NCBI GenBank assembly: GCA_002345965.1
Contig: DDTF01000037.1
Span: 51,493 to 115,492, forward strand
Source of the DNA: Flammeovirgaceae bacterium UBA2371
Lineage (GTDB): Bacteria > Bacteroidota > Bacteroidia > Cytophagales > Cyclobacteriaceae
DNA length: 64,000 nt
Direction of reading: 5' to 3'
Shown here: piece after piece, positions 33,944 to 42,573 of the stretch
Layout of the letters: the number at the start of each line of letters is the position of its first letter
Position numbering within the stretch: the stretch's first letter is position 1
Position numbers and translations under genes: made by a program
Notes under the pieces: model-generated
The model's input: only the letters and a program-made list of their open reading frames with translations
Database searches by the model: none
Told to the model about the DNA's origin: nothing

Positions 33944-36900
33944 TTAGTTTTTATTCAGGGGTTCATAATCCTTAAATGGAGATAAGCTGATTTTTTCCAT
34001 CATAACCCTATAAGTTGGCCATTGATTTTGATAAAAAGCATTCACCTTGTCAAGTATAATTTTTGTTTTCTCCTCCGCATGTCTAATCACAACATTATCC
34101 CGATCACTGAGTGGATCTCTGGATGTGTTAATAGTAAACATGGCTGTGTTAATGTATGAAACAGGCGCTGGAAACTCAGTGCTTGTAATTCCCTGCCGTT
34201 TGTCTTCTGCACCAAGAATAAAGTCAAATACCTTGTCAATAGAGTCTTTGATTGCTTTTGTTTTGTCCATTGCCTCTTTCAGATCATCACGCTTTGCTTC
34301 CTTCATTCTTGTCTCGAAATCAGTTGCAATTTCCTTGGATTCCCTCAAACGTGTAGTTGCTCTGGCAACTAGTTCTTTCAATTGCTCAAGTTCCTTGGTT
34401 TTGTTGTACCGCGCCTGTAAGTTGGCTGCATCGTTAGTATACCTTGGATCAGATTTAACGTTAATCATAGTAGAATCTTTCTGATCACCAAAGCTAAGTC
34501 TTAGCTTATAAGTTCCAGATAACACTGTAGTTCCGCTCGGCTCAGATGAATTGGTTCTTGGCTTATTACGTGTTGGGTTGCGCACACCCTTCTCATCCAG
34601 ATTCCATGTCATTCTATTCAATCCATTATCTTCTGGTGCTTTTTGCTTCAGCGTTCTGATTTTAGCGCCAGCCGAATTGAATACCTCAAGGGTTATTGAA
34701 TCATACTTAACTTTAGATTTTTCTTCTTTCTTCTCATCCTTGGCAATTACAGGTTCTGGCACCTTGCTTCCTCTTTTAGATTTTGAGGTGGATGTTGCCT
34801 CTTGCTTCACCTCAGGTTTCTTCTCTTCAGGTTTGTTAACTACATAAGATATCAATGCTCCCTGAGGACGATTTTCACCGTTAAACATTCCAGTGCCAGG
34901 GAATAATGCTCCTTCAGGCGCAAGTGTTTCAACAGAATAGGCATCTGGAGGTGTGAACAAGTGTACCGTTTTATTCAACAACTGCTCTCCGCCCTTTGCC
35001 ATTGCTCTCAAAGGTCTGATGTCATCCAATACATAAACGGCACGACCAAACGTTCCAATTACTAAATCGTGTTCACGCGGATGAATTACCATATCCATGG
35101 TAGAAAGTGCCGCTGGATATCCATTGGTCCATTTGGTATAGCTTTTTCCCTCATCTATACTCACAAACAAACCGTTTTCTGTTCCCACAAAAATTAGCCT
35201 GGGTTCGATCGGATCCTGAACCATTGACAATACGTAGCTATTCTCTCCAAGTTGACTGCTGTTTACCATACTCACCCATGTTTGCCCATAATCTTTGGTT
35301 CTGAACAGATAAGGCTTGAAATCGAACTGCCGGTAATTGTTAACTACCACAAACGCTTCTCCGCTATTGAAAGTAGAGGCCTGGATTTGAGGCACCCACG
35401 CTCCTTTTGGCATTCCTGTAATTTTAGATGTAACATTCATCCATGTTTTGCCACCATCGCGCGTCAACTGCACCTGACCATCATCCGTACCCGCCCAAAT
35501 CACTCCTTGTTCCTTTGAGGAGGGTGCTATGGTTAAGATCGTACAGTGATTTTCAGCACCCGTAGCATCCATGGTCAAACCACCACTTTCATGCTGTTTT
35601 TGTTTTTCAGGATCATTCGTAGTTAAATCTTTAGAGATGATCTCCCAGGTGTCTCCCTTGTTGGTGCTTTTATGGATAAACTGACTACCGAAGTAAATGG
35701 TAGAATTATTAAAAGGATCTTGAGCAAATGCAGAATTCCAGTTGAACCTGAGTTTTACATTAGCATCCGGGTGACTTGGTCTTATTCTTTTGGTGTATCC
35801 TGTTTCTTTATCCCAACGCCCCAAAAAACCTTGTTGCGACATACCATAACCATACCTGTTGTCATCTGGATCGGCCGCCATATCAAACCCGTCTCCAAAC
35901 ATTAACATCTGAAAATAGGAGTTCCTTATCCCTCCAAAACGCCATACATAGGCAGGACCTACCCATGATCCATTGTCTTGCATTCCTCCATACACATTGT
36001 AAGGCTGATCCATATCCACATTGATGTGGTAAAATTGGCCTACCGGAATATTTTCAACAAACCTCCAGTTCTTACCCATGTCGTGGGTGATATTAAATCC
36101 GCCATCATTGCCATCAACTATAAAAGAAGGATCCTCGGGATGTATCCACCATGCATGATGATCGGGATGAACTCCGTTAAATGAAAAAGGGAGCAACGCA
36201 CTGAACGACTTTCCACCGTCTTCACTCACATTTACTTCTGAAAAAATGGTGTACAACCTATTTTCGTTTTTAGTGTCAGCATGGATTTGCCCATAATAAA
36301 AAGGACGATCTCCAATTTGATCCATATTTTCATTGATCATTTTCCATTTAAAGCCACCGTCCTCTGATTTATACAATCCATTCTTCTTACTTTCAATGAG
36401 CGCATAAACTATCTCAGGTTTTGCGGAAACCGCCAAACCAATTCTACCTAGATCACCGGCAGGCAGTCCATCTTTTTCTGTTCGCTTAGTCCATGTCTTA
36501 CCTCCATCAAAAGTTACGTGAAGACCTGACCCCGGTCCTCCTGATTTAAAAATCCAGGGCCATCTTTTGTGCTCCCACATTGATGCAAATAACTTGTTGG
36601 GATTTGTTGGATCCATTACTAATTCCGCACAACCAGTTCGATCATTTTCATACAATATTTTTTCCCATGTTTGGCCGCCATCAACGGTTTTAAATACACC
36701 CCGTTCAGGATGTTCACCCCATGGTGAACCAATAGCACCTACATAAACTGTATTGGGATTTTGAGGGTCAATAATGATTCTGTGAATATTGCGGGTTTTT
36801 TCCAATCCCAACAACTTCCAACTTTTACCACCATCCATACTTTTATAAATGCCATAACCCCCATTGAGGCTGTTGCGAGGATTTCCCTCCCCTGTACCTA

Positions 36901-37219
36901 CCCAAATCACAGAAGGATTGCTCTGCTGAATGGCCACAGCACCTATTGACATCACTGCCTCTTTGTCAAAAATGGGCTCCCAATTAACGCCACCACTGGT
37001 AGTTTTCCATAACCCGCCAGAGGCGGATCCAACGTACATAACATCCCTATCGTTGACCACCACATCGATAGCTGTGATTCGACCACTCATGGCTCCAGGA
37101 CCAATGCTTCGGGCCTTCATACCTTTCAGTTTTTCCATATCCAGGGTTTGGGCCGACACCAGTGTAGCACACACAGTTAGAAAAAACAGAAGTAATTGTG
37201 CTTGTAATAATTTTCTCAT
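33944..37219 (-). CDS. Giant secreted sortilin (VPS10)-like BNR/Asp-box beta-propeller protein
   Basis: 1091 residues with signal peptide ending LVSAQ. Residues 30-760 form two propellers with repeated Asp-boxes (S/T-x-D-x-G-x-x-W), for example KSMDGGKSWK, KTVDGGQTWE, VTFDGGKTWT, KSEDGGFKWK. GGLWKTTSGGVNWEPIF and WVGTGEGNPRNS are typical of this VPS10/sortilin-like Bacteroidota family. The last 250 residues are a KPEEKKPEVKQEA basic linker, a beta-domain (TYKLRLSFGD) and helices (AKRDDLKEAMDKTKAIKDSI), with no type IX sorting domain. It is often annotated glycosyl hydrolase, but no catalytic residues are evident. A near-equal paralogue lies at 60412-63609. Function unknown; protein or glycan binding is plausible. 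Confidence 0.8.
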   Translation of the reverse strand: MRKLLQAQLLLFFLTVCATLVSAQTLDMEKLKGMKARSIGPGAMSGRITAIDVVVNDRDVMYVGSASGGLWKTTSGGVNWEPIFDKEAVMSIGAVAIQQSNPSVIWVGTGEGNPRNSLNGGYGIYKSMDGGKSWKLLGLEKTRNIHRIIIDPQNPNTVYVGAIGSPWGEHPERGVFKTVDGGQTWEKILYENDRTGCAELVMDPTNPNKLFASMWEHKRWPWIFKSGGPGSGLHVTFDGGKTWTKRTEKDGLPAGDLGRIGLAVSAKPEIVYALIESKKNGLYKSEDGGFKWKMINENMDQIGDRPFYYGQIHADTKNENRLYTIFSEVNVSEDGGKSFSALLPFSFNGVHPDHHAWWIHPEDPSFIVDGNDGGFNITHDMGKNWRFVENIPVGQFYHINVDMDQPYNVYGGMQDNGSWVGPAYVWRFGGIRNSYFQMLMFGDGFDMAADPDDNRYGYGMSQQGFLGRWDKETGYTKRIRPSHPDANVKLRFNWNSAFAQDPFNNSTIYFGSQFIHKSTNKGDTWEIISKDLTTNDPEKQKQHESGGLTMDATGAENHCTILTIAPSSKEQGVIWAGTDDGQVQLTRDGGKTWMNVTSKITGMPKGAWVPQIQASTFNSGEAFVVVNNYRQFDFKPYLFRTKDYGQTWVSMVNSSQLGENSYVLSMVQDPIEPRLIFVGTENGLFVSIDEGKSYTKWTNGYPAALSTMDMVIHPREHDLVIGTFGRAVYVLDDIRPLRAMAKGGEQLLNKTVHLFTPPDAYSVETLAPEGALFPGTGMFNGENRPQGALISYVVNKPEEKKPEVKQEATSTSKSKRGSKVPEPVIAKDEKKEEKSKVKYDSITLEVFNSAGAKIRTLKQKAPEDNGLNRMTWNLDEKGVRNPTRNKPRTNSSEPSGTTVLSGTYKLRLSFGDQKDSTMINVKSDPRYTNDAANLQARYNKTKELEQLKELVARATTRLRESKEIATDFETRMKEAKRDDLKEAMDKTKAIKDSIDKVFDFILGAEDKRQGITSTEFPAPVSYINTAMFTINTSRDPLSDRDNVVIRHAEEKTKIILDKVNAFYQNQWPTYRVMMEKISLSPFKDYEPLNKN

Positions 37220-37264
37220 GTAGAATTAATTAGTTGATATAATTTAAAATTAGCGTTTATCTGA

Positions 37265-37308
37265 TATCCCAAACGAAAAGGGCCAGGCGCAGATTATATT
37301 TTGGGATA
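37265..37308. repeat. Inverted repeat between birA and the propeller gene
   Basis: TATCCCAAA (37265-37273) and TTTGGGATA (37300-37308) are perfect 9-bp arms around 26 bases, in the 102-base gap upstream of the propeller gene. No T-run follows, so this is more likely a regulatory or structural element than a terminator. Confidence 0.4.
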
Positions 37309-37321
37309 ACTTGCATAAGTT

Positions 37322-38092
37322 TTATTTGAATGGCTCAAAATCGAATTGAACCTCCTTGGTGTTGAAATGTAGTACTTCTTTGCCCTTTTTTATAACCAAT
37401 CGACCATAATCATCAACGCCCTGAATGCTTCCTTCAAAATCCCCATCATCAGATCTGAAGTTTCTGATTTCATTAATCCCATACATGGAAGCGTGATAAG
37501 AATTTTTTACGCGATGTGTTCCGTTTTGACGTAACAGGATATACCACTTTTCCAGAGAGCTCAGCACCTCCTCTAGCAAGTCTTGAAGGCAGTACTCAAT
37601 CCCGGATTGTAAAGTCAAGGAAGTAGCTCTGTTCTGATGAAAGCCCTTTTGATTGATATTCATCCCTATTCCAATAATAGACTTGGTAAAGGTTGTTCCT
37701 TGAATCTGATTTTCTATCAGAATTCCACACACCTTTAGGTCCTTAATTAAAATATCGTTAGGCCATTTTACACTTACCTTTTCAGCAACCTTTGATTGCA
37801 CAACATCTTTAACCGCCAAAGAAGCAATCATATTGAGTAAGAATTGGTCCTTAATGGGAAGAAAAGTGGGTTTTAAGACCACAGAAAAGGTTAAATTCTT
37901 TCCAATTTCAGATATCCAAACATTCCCCTGCTGCCCCCTTCCCTTCGTTTGATGATTGGTTATTAGAACTGCGCCCTCACTCCAATCCTGCTTTTGGCTT
38001 AATTCTAGTGCAAGAGTATTGGTTGAATGACATTCTGGCATATAAACCAGCTTTTTGCCCATGAAAAGCGTATTGGCCGGATTTTTATACAC
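37322..38092 (-). CDS. birA: Biotin--[acetyl-CoA carboxylase] ligase
   Basis: 256 residues. It joins biotin to the carboxyl carrier of acetyl-CoA carboxylase. No N-terminal helix-turn-helix is present, so it is the ligase-only form without repressor function. Motifs are HSTNTLALEL, TKGRGQQGNVWIS (GRGRRG-type biotinyl-AMP loop), VKWPNDILI, KVCGILIE and GIGMNIN. It is transcribed away from rsfS, with about 53 bases between the starts. Confidence 0.93.
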   Translation of the reverse strand: MYKNPANTLFMGKKLVYMPECHSTNTLALELSQKQDWSEGAVLITNHQTKGRGQQGNVWISEIGKNLTFSVVLKPTFLPIKDQFLLNMIASLAVKDVVQSKVAEKVSVKWPNDILIKDLKVCGILIENQIQGTTFTKSIIGIGMNINQKGFHQNRATSLTLQSGIEYCLQDLLEEVLSSLEKWYILLRQNGTHRVKNSYHASMYGINEIRNFRSDDGDFEGSIQGVDDYGRLVIKKGKEVLHFNTKEVQFDFEPFK

Positions 38093-38102
38093 AGTAAATG
38101 GT

Positions 38103-38110
38103 TAACTTTG
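38103..38110 (+). promoter_or_regulatory. -7 promoter box for rsfS-ftsH
   Basis: TAACTTTG matches TAnnTTTG exactly and ends 36 bases before the rsfS ATG at 38146. Confidence 0.5.
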
Positions 38111-38145
38111 CAGATTAAAGTAAAAATAAAACCCGAAGATAGTTA

Positions 38146-38517
38146 ATGGCCAAAAAAAAGGCGGAAAATCAGTCCGAGAAATTGAGTGAGGCGATTGTAA
38201 AGGGCATGATAGAAAAAAAGGCCACTGACATCGTTGTATTAGACTTAAGAAAGGCGAAAAACGCAGTTGCCGATTTTTTTGTGATCTGCTCCGGTAACTC
38301 GGCCAGGCAATTAGACGCCATTGCAGACGCCATTGACGAAATGGTTTACAAAACGCTGAAAGAAAATCCATGGCACATAGAGGGTAAAAACAATAAAGAA
38401 TGGATGCTACTCGACTATATAACTGTAGTAGCACACATTTTTCAGAACGAAAAACGATCCTATTATACTTTAGAAAAGTTGTGGGGAGACGCTAAAATCA
38501 CACAGATCGAAAGTTAA
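38146..38517 (+). CDS. rsfS: Ribosomal silencing factor RsfS
   Basis: 123 residues. Binds ribosomal protein uL14 and blocks 30S-50S joining under starvation. Family blocks are IVKGMIEKKATDIVVLDLRKAK, ADFFVICSGNSARQLDAIAD and the C-terminal WMLLDYITVVAHIFQNEKRSYY, which includes the conserved D-x-VVHVF-type stretch. A lysine-rich N-terminal extension (MAKKKAENQSEK) is short. It precedes ftsH by 48 bases and likely shares its transcript, a common pair in Bacteroidota. Confidence 0.94.
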   Translation: MAKKKAENQSEKLSEAIVKGMIEKKATDIVVLDLRKAKNAVADFFVICSGNSARQLDAIADAIDEMVYKTLKENPWHIEGKNNKEWMLLDYITVVAHIFQNEKRSYYTLEKLWGDAKITQIES

Positions 38518-38565
38518 CGGAACCAAAAGACTACTTAGACGTTATTGACTTGAATTATAAATTGA

Positions 38566-40647
38566 ATGGCAGACAAGAAAAAAGATAATAATCTACTACC
38601 TCCACGAGGCCCAAAAGGCAATTATCAAATGTGGATCATCCTGGCATTGGTCGCGGTGATTCTTGCCGTAAGTTATTTTAACCGGTCAGGAGACCTCATT
38701 GAGATACAATCCAGCACTTTTGAAGATATTGTGCAGCGTAGAGATGCGAAAAATATTGTAGTCATCAAGAATGAAGACCTCGTTGAGATCACTTTAAAAC
38801 AAGAGGCTCTTCAAAACTCTGTCTACCGCACAGAATTGGAGAACAGTAGTCCCTTCGGTGTGAACCCGAACGGCCCTCATTACAAAATGAGAATTGGTAC
38901 CATTGATCAATTTGCCAATTACTACAAAGAGATAACAGAGAAGATTCCTAAAAACGATCGCATTGACCTGAAGTATGAGGAGCGCAGTGACTTTACTGGT
39001 ATGCTGCTCAATTGGGGATTCTTATTCTTACTCCTCTTCGGTTTCTGGATGCTTATGCGCAGAATGACCGGTGGTGGCGGACCAGGCGGACAGATATTTA
39101 ATATTGGTAAATCGAAGGCAGCTTTATTTGATGCGGAGAATAAGGTGAAAATTACGTTTGAAGACGTAGCAGGACTTGAAGAAGCCAAAGAAGAAATTAG
39201 AGAGATTGTTGAGTTTCTAAAAAACCCCAGCAAATTCACCAAGTTAGGTGGCAAAATTCCCAAGGGTGCATTGTTAGTCGGCCCTCCAGGAACCGGTAAA
39301 ACATTATTAGCAAAAGCTGTTGCTGGCGAAGCTGCAGTTCCCTTCTTTTCACTGTCAGGATCTGATTTCGTTGAAATGTTTGTGGGCGTAGGTGCAGCAC
39401 GTGTTCGTGATCTATTTAAACAGGCGAAAGAAAAAGCACCTTGTATCGTATTCATTGACGAGATTGATGCTATCGGAAGGTCAAGAGGCAGAGGTCAAAT
39501 GCCCGGCTCAAACGATGAACGTGAAAACACATTAAACTCCTTGCTGGTGGAGATGGATGGTTTTGCTACTGATAGCGGGGTAATCATCCTTGCAGCAACC
39601 AACAGACCGGATGTTTTAGATACTGCATTGCTCCGTCCGGGGCGCTTTGATCGTCAAATCAGCATTGACAAACCAGATATTTCAGGTCGCGAACAAATAT
39701 TTAAAGTACACCTGAAGCCAATAAAAATGGCGAAAGAGGTAGACTCCAAAAAATTGGCAGCACAAACTCCAGGCTTTGCTGGTGCTGAGATCGCCAACGT
39801 TTGTAATGAGGCAGCACTGATTGCTGCGAGACGTGACAAGAAAGAGGTGGACATGCAGGATTTTCAGGATGCCATTGATCGCGTAATCGGTGGGTTGGAA
39901 AGAAAAACCAAAATCATATCACCAGAAGAAAAACTGATCGTTGCCTATCATGAGGCTGGCCATGCTGTTGCAGGTTGGTTTCTTGAGCATGCAGACCCTT
40001 TGGTAAAAGTGAGTATTGTGCCACGAGGTGCAGCCGCATTAGGATACGCGCAGTATCTTCCAAAAGAGCAATTCCTGTATCAGACTGAGCAACTATTGGA
40101 CGAAATGTGCATGACTTTTGGAGGTCGTGCAGCGGAAGAGTTAGTGTTTGGAAAGATTTCCACAGGAGCATTAAGCGATTTAGAGCGTACCACAAAAATG
40201 GCATACAGCATTGTAACTGTTTATGGTATGAATAAAGAAATTGGAAATCTTTCTTTCTACGATTCCAAGCAGTCTGAATACAATTTCCAGAAACCCTATT
40301 CGGAAGCTACTGCAGAAAAAATTGATCAGGAAGTTAAGAAAATCATAACTGAAGCATTTGATCGCACCAAAAACCTGCTGATCAAGCATCGCGATCATTT
40401 AGAGGTAATTGCCAAAGAGCTATTGGAGAAAGAAATTTTATTCCAGGCCGATTTGGAACGACTGATTGGTAAAAGACCATTTGCAGGACAGACTACCTAC
40501 CAGAAATTCACGAATGGAAAAACTGCTTCGGAGAAAAAAGAAGAAGAAGCTGCCGTAGCAAAAGAATTGGCAGACAAAAAAGATGAATCCAAAACAGATG
40601 ACTCCTCCATTGAAGTGACAAAAGACAGTGACAGTAATATAGGTTAG
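38566..40647 (+). CDS. ftsH: ATP-dependent zinc metalloprotease FtsH
   Basis: 693 residues. A hexameric inner-membrane protease degrading damaged or regulatory proteins, including in other bacteria LpxC. Two transmembrane helices (about 24-41 and 147-165) flank a periplasmic domain. AAA motifs: Walker A GPPGTGKT (239-246), Walker B FIDEIDAIGRSRGRG, arginine-finger region RPGRFDR. The protease domain has HEAGH at 462-466. The C-terminal tail is acidic and lysine-rich (EEEAAVAKELADKKDESK). It ends just before a strong terminator. Confidence 0.96.
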   Translation: MADKKKDNNLLPPRGPKGNYQMWIILALVAVILAVSYFNRSGDLIEIQSSTFEDIVQRRDAKNIVVIKNEDLVEITLKQEALQNSVYRTELENSSPFGVNPNGPHYKMRIGTIDQFANYYKEITEKIPKNDRIDLKYEERSDFTGMLLNWGFLFLLLFGFWMLMRRMTGGGGPGGQIFNIGKSKAALFDAENKVKITFEDVAGLEEAKEEIREIVEFLKNPSKFTKLGGKIPKGALLVGPPGTGKTLLAKAVAGEAAVPFFSLSGSDFVEMFVGVGAARVRDLFKQAKEKAPCIVFIDEIDAIGRSRGRGQMPGSNDERENTLNSLLVEMDGFATDSGVIILAATNRPDVLDTALLRPGRFDRQISIDKPDISGREQIFKVHLKPIKMAKEVDSKKLAAQTPGFAGAEIANVCNEAALIAARRDKKEVDMQDFQDAIDRVIGGLERKTKIISPEEKLIVAYHEAGHAVAGWFLEHADPLVKVSIVPRGAAALGYAQYLPKEQFLYQTEQLLDEMCMTFGGRAAEELVFGKISTGALSDLERTTKMAYSIVTVYGMNKEIGNLSFYDSKQSEYNFQKPYSEATAEKIDQEVKKIITEAFDRTKNLLIKHRDHLEVIAKELLEKEILFQADLERLIGKRPFAGQTTYQKFTNGKTASEKKEEEAAVAKELADKKDESKTDDSSIEVTKDSDSNIG

Positions 40648-40668
40648 AGTTCAACGATAAAATTAATT

Positions 40669-40706
40669 AAAAAGTCAGATCCATTAGTATCTGACTTTTT
40701 TTGTTT
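40669..40706 (+). terminator. Rho-independent terminator after ftsH
   Basis: AAAGTCAGAT (40671-40680) and ATCTGACTTT (40689-40698), followed by TTTT. Confidence 0.85.
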
Positions 40707-40732
40707 ACACAGCCCTTAAGTTAAAAAATATA

Positions 40733-40775
40733 ACAATTGAAAAGTAAATGTTATCTTTCATTTTAATTCAATTGT
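40733..40775. repeat. Inverted repeat upstream of the LpxH-like gene
   Basis: ACAATTGAA (40733-40741) and TTCAATTGT (40767-40775) are perfect 9-bp arms. The 25 bases between them hold TATCTTTC (40752-40759), near the -7 consensus, so the arms would flank a promoter 38 bases before the ATG at 40813. Confidence 0.35.
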
Positions 40776-40812
40776 AGTCTTGAAAGGGAAAAAAAATTCA
40801 AAATAATCCAGC

Positions 40813-41589
40813 ATGAAAAAGGAAGTCATCCATCTGCCATCTGATAAGAAGATATACTTCGCTTCAGATTTTCATTTGGGTGTACCCGATCATAAAACCA
40901 GTCTGGTGAGAGAGAGAAAAATTATTCGCTGGCTGGATGAGATCAAAAGCGATGCGCATTCTATTTACCTGCTTGGCGATATCTTTGATTTTTGGTTTGA
41001 ATACAAAGAGGCAATTCCCAAAGGATTTATAAGGCTTCAGGGGAAGTTGGCCGAATTGAGAGATGAGGGAATGCCTATCTATTTTTTTACGGGTAATCAT
41101 GACATGTGGATGTTCAATTACTTCCCCAACGAGCTTGGCATAAACATATATCGTGAACCGATTGAATTATCCATAGGTGCACAAACTTTAATGATTGGCC
41201 ATGGTGATGGCCTTGGCCCTGGTGATACTTCCTATAAAATATTGAAGAAATTTTTTAATAGCTCGCTATGCCAGTGGTTATTTGCAAGACTCCATCCCAA
41301 TCTCGGAATAGGCATTGCTAAGTATTGGAGTAGAAACAGTAGAATTACCAATATGAAGCGGGAAGAAAAATTTAATGGCGAGGAAAACGAATTTTTGCTC
41401 ACGTATTGCCGTGAATTGGAAAAGGAACATCATCACGATTTCTACATTTTTGGTCATCGTCATTTACCGTTGGATCTGCAGGTGGGTGACAAAAGCAGGT
41501 ACATCAATCTTGGTGAATGGGTGCACTTCAACACCTACGCCACCTATGACGGCAATGAAGTAACCTTAAAAACATTTGAAGAACAATGA
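40813..41589 (+). CDS. UDP-2,3-diacylglucosamine diphosphatase-like metallophosphoesterase
   Basis: 258 residues. Calcineurin-like metal sites are visible in order: FASDFHLG (16-23), LLGDIFDFWFE, FFTGNHDMWMF, IGHGDGLGP and FGHRHLPLDLQ. The pattern GDIFDFW...GNHD...GHGD matches the LpxH class that hydrolyses UDP-2,3-diacylglucosamine to lipid X in lipid A synthesis; LpxG/LpxI are alternatives. It overlaps the next gene by four bases, so the two are coupled. Its role would precede the Kdo transferase at 17132. Confidence 0.87.
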   Translation: MKKEVIHLPSDKKIYFASDFHLGVPDHKTSLVRERKIIRWLDEIKSDAHSIYLLGDIFDFWFEYKEAIPKGFIRLQGKLAELRDEGMPIYFFTGNHDMWMFNYFPNELGINIYREPIELSIGAQTLMIGHGDGLGPGDTSYKILKKFFNSSLCQWLFARLHPNLGIGIAKYWSRNSRITNMKREEKFNGEENEFLLTYCRELEKEHHHDFYIFGHRHLPLDLQVGDKSRYINLGEWVHFNTYATYDGNEVTLKTFEEQ

Positions 41590-42401
41590 GCCGACAATTC
41601 ATATTTTTTACAATCATTGTTCTGCTTGCGAGTAGTGCCAATGCACAATTAACAAAAATCAAGGAGCTTGAATTGCACGATGTTTCATCAGCTTCGGTTG
41701 ATCGTTTAGGTAATTTCTATTTTGTATTGCCCTCAGGGATAATAAAAAAAATAGATCCTGATGGTAAACTATTAGACGAGACTTCCAAAGAGGTCAAAAC
41801 GCTGACCTTGCTTGAACCCTGGAATCCGCTCAAAGTTTTTACCTATTCAAGTAAATCTCAGAAGTATCAATACTGGGATCACCACTTGAATTTCTTAGAA
41901 GAAAAAACACTTGATCCATCTTTAAGTATATCTCCATCGCTTGTATGCCCAGCTTATGACGTAAACATAGCTTGGATATTAGACGTTGCAGACTACAGTT
42001 TAAGAAAGGTGAATCTGACAACTGCTCAAATTGAAATAGAGGCACTTCTGCCAGCAAATTGGGCCACCGATCAGGCTGACTTTGTTTTCATGCGCGAATA
42101 TCAAAACAGGTTGTTCTTGCTTGACGGAAAGAAAGGGATTTTGATGCTGAACAATTTAGGTAAGCTGATCACCACCATCGATGTAGGTGGATTGAGTTTC
42201 TTTAACTTCCTGGGGCAAGAACTTTGCTATAGGGTGGGAGGCAATATTCTTTTACTTGACCTGCATACCGGAGAAACCAGAAAAGTGGCCGAGCTACCCA
42301 ATCCAGACACCATTTCATTTACCATTATCACAGATGAAAGGCTTGTGGTTGGTACTCAAAAGAAGGTGACCCTCTATTCACTTCAGCTCGCCTCCCGCTA
42401 A
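41586..42401 (+). CDS. Secreted beta-propeller-like protein, unknown function
   Basis: 271 residues with signal peptide MSRQFIFFTIIVLLASSANAQ. The mature part consists of short strands in repeats such as DRLGNFYFVLPSGIIKKID, NRLFLLDGKKGILMLNNLG and GNILLLDLHTGETRKV, resembling blades of a six-bladed propeller. No catalytic motif is visible. Its start overlaps the LpxH-like stop by four bases, implying coupled synthesis and possibly a shared envelope role, though this is inference. Confidence 0.65.
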   Translation: MSRQFIFFTIIVLLASSANAQLTKIKELELHDVSSASVDRLGNFYFVLPSGIIKKIDPDGKLLDETSKEVKTLTLLEPWNPLKVFTYSSKSQKYQYWDHHLNFLEEKTLDPSLSISPSLVCPAYDVNIAWILDVADYSLRKVNLTTAQIEIEALLPANWATDQADFVFMREYQNRLFLLDGKKGILMLNNLGKLITTIDVGGLSFFNFLGQELCYRVGGNILLLDLHTGETRKVAELPNPDTISFTIITDERLVVGTQKKVTLYSLQLASR

Positions 42402-42449
42402 AGTAAGAAAGCCAAAATTCGGTTTTATATTCGAAATCGCACTATAAAG

Positions 42450-42485
42450 TGTTCATTTTTGAACATATTTGTACGTAAGAGTACA
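42450..42485. promoter_or_regulatory. Tandem 16-bp palindromic operators (TGTwC-N6-GwACA) before the response regulator gene
   Basis: TGTTCATTTTTGAACA (42450-42465) and TGTACGTAAGAGTACA (42470-42485) share the pattern TGTwC-N6-GwACA. Their starts are 20 bases apart, about two helical turns, as expected for two dimers binding the same DNA face. The geometry resembles CRP/FNR-type 5-6-5 sites. They lie about 90-124 bases before the GTG start at 42574. Confidence 0.6.
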
Positions 42486-42573
42486 TGGAACATGCCTAAA
42501 CAGCTGATTTCGGACGGTACTGAAGCTGGCATAATTTTTCTATAAGTAAACGTCAAACCTTAACCTGGATCTA

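Noticed and set aside
38102..38434. 110-codon minus-strand frame opposite rsfS
   Set aside because: Antisense shadow of rsfS; cysteine- and tryptophan-rich nonsense composition.
42527..42542. TGGCATAATTTTTCTA as a sigma-54 promoter for the response regulator
   Set aside because: The -24 GG matches, but the -12 element reads TTCTA instead of TTGCA, so the key GC is absent.
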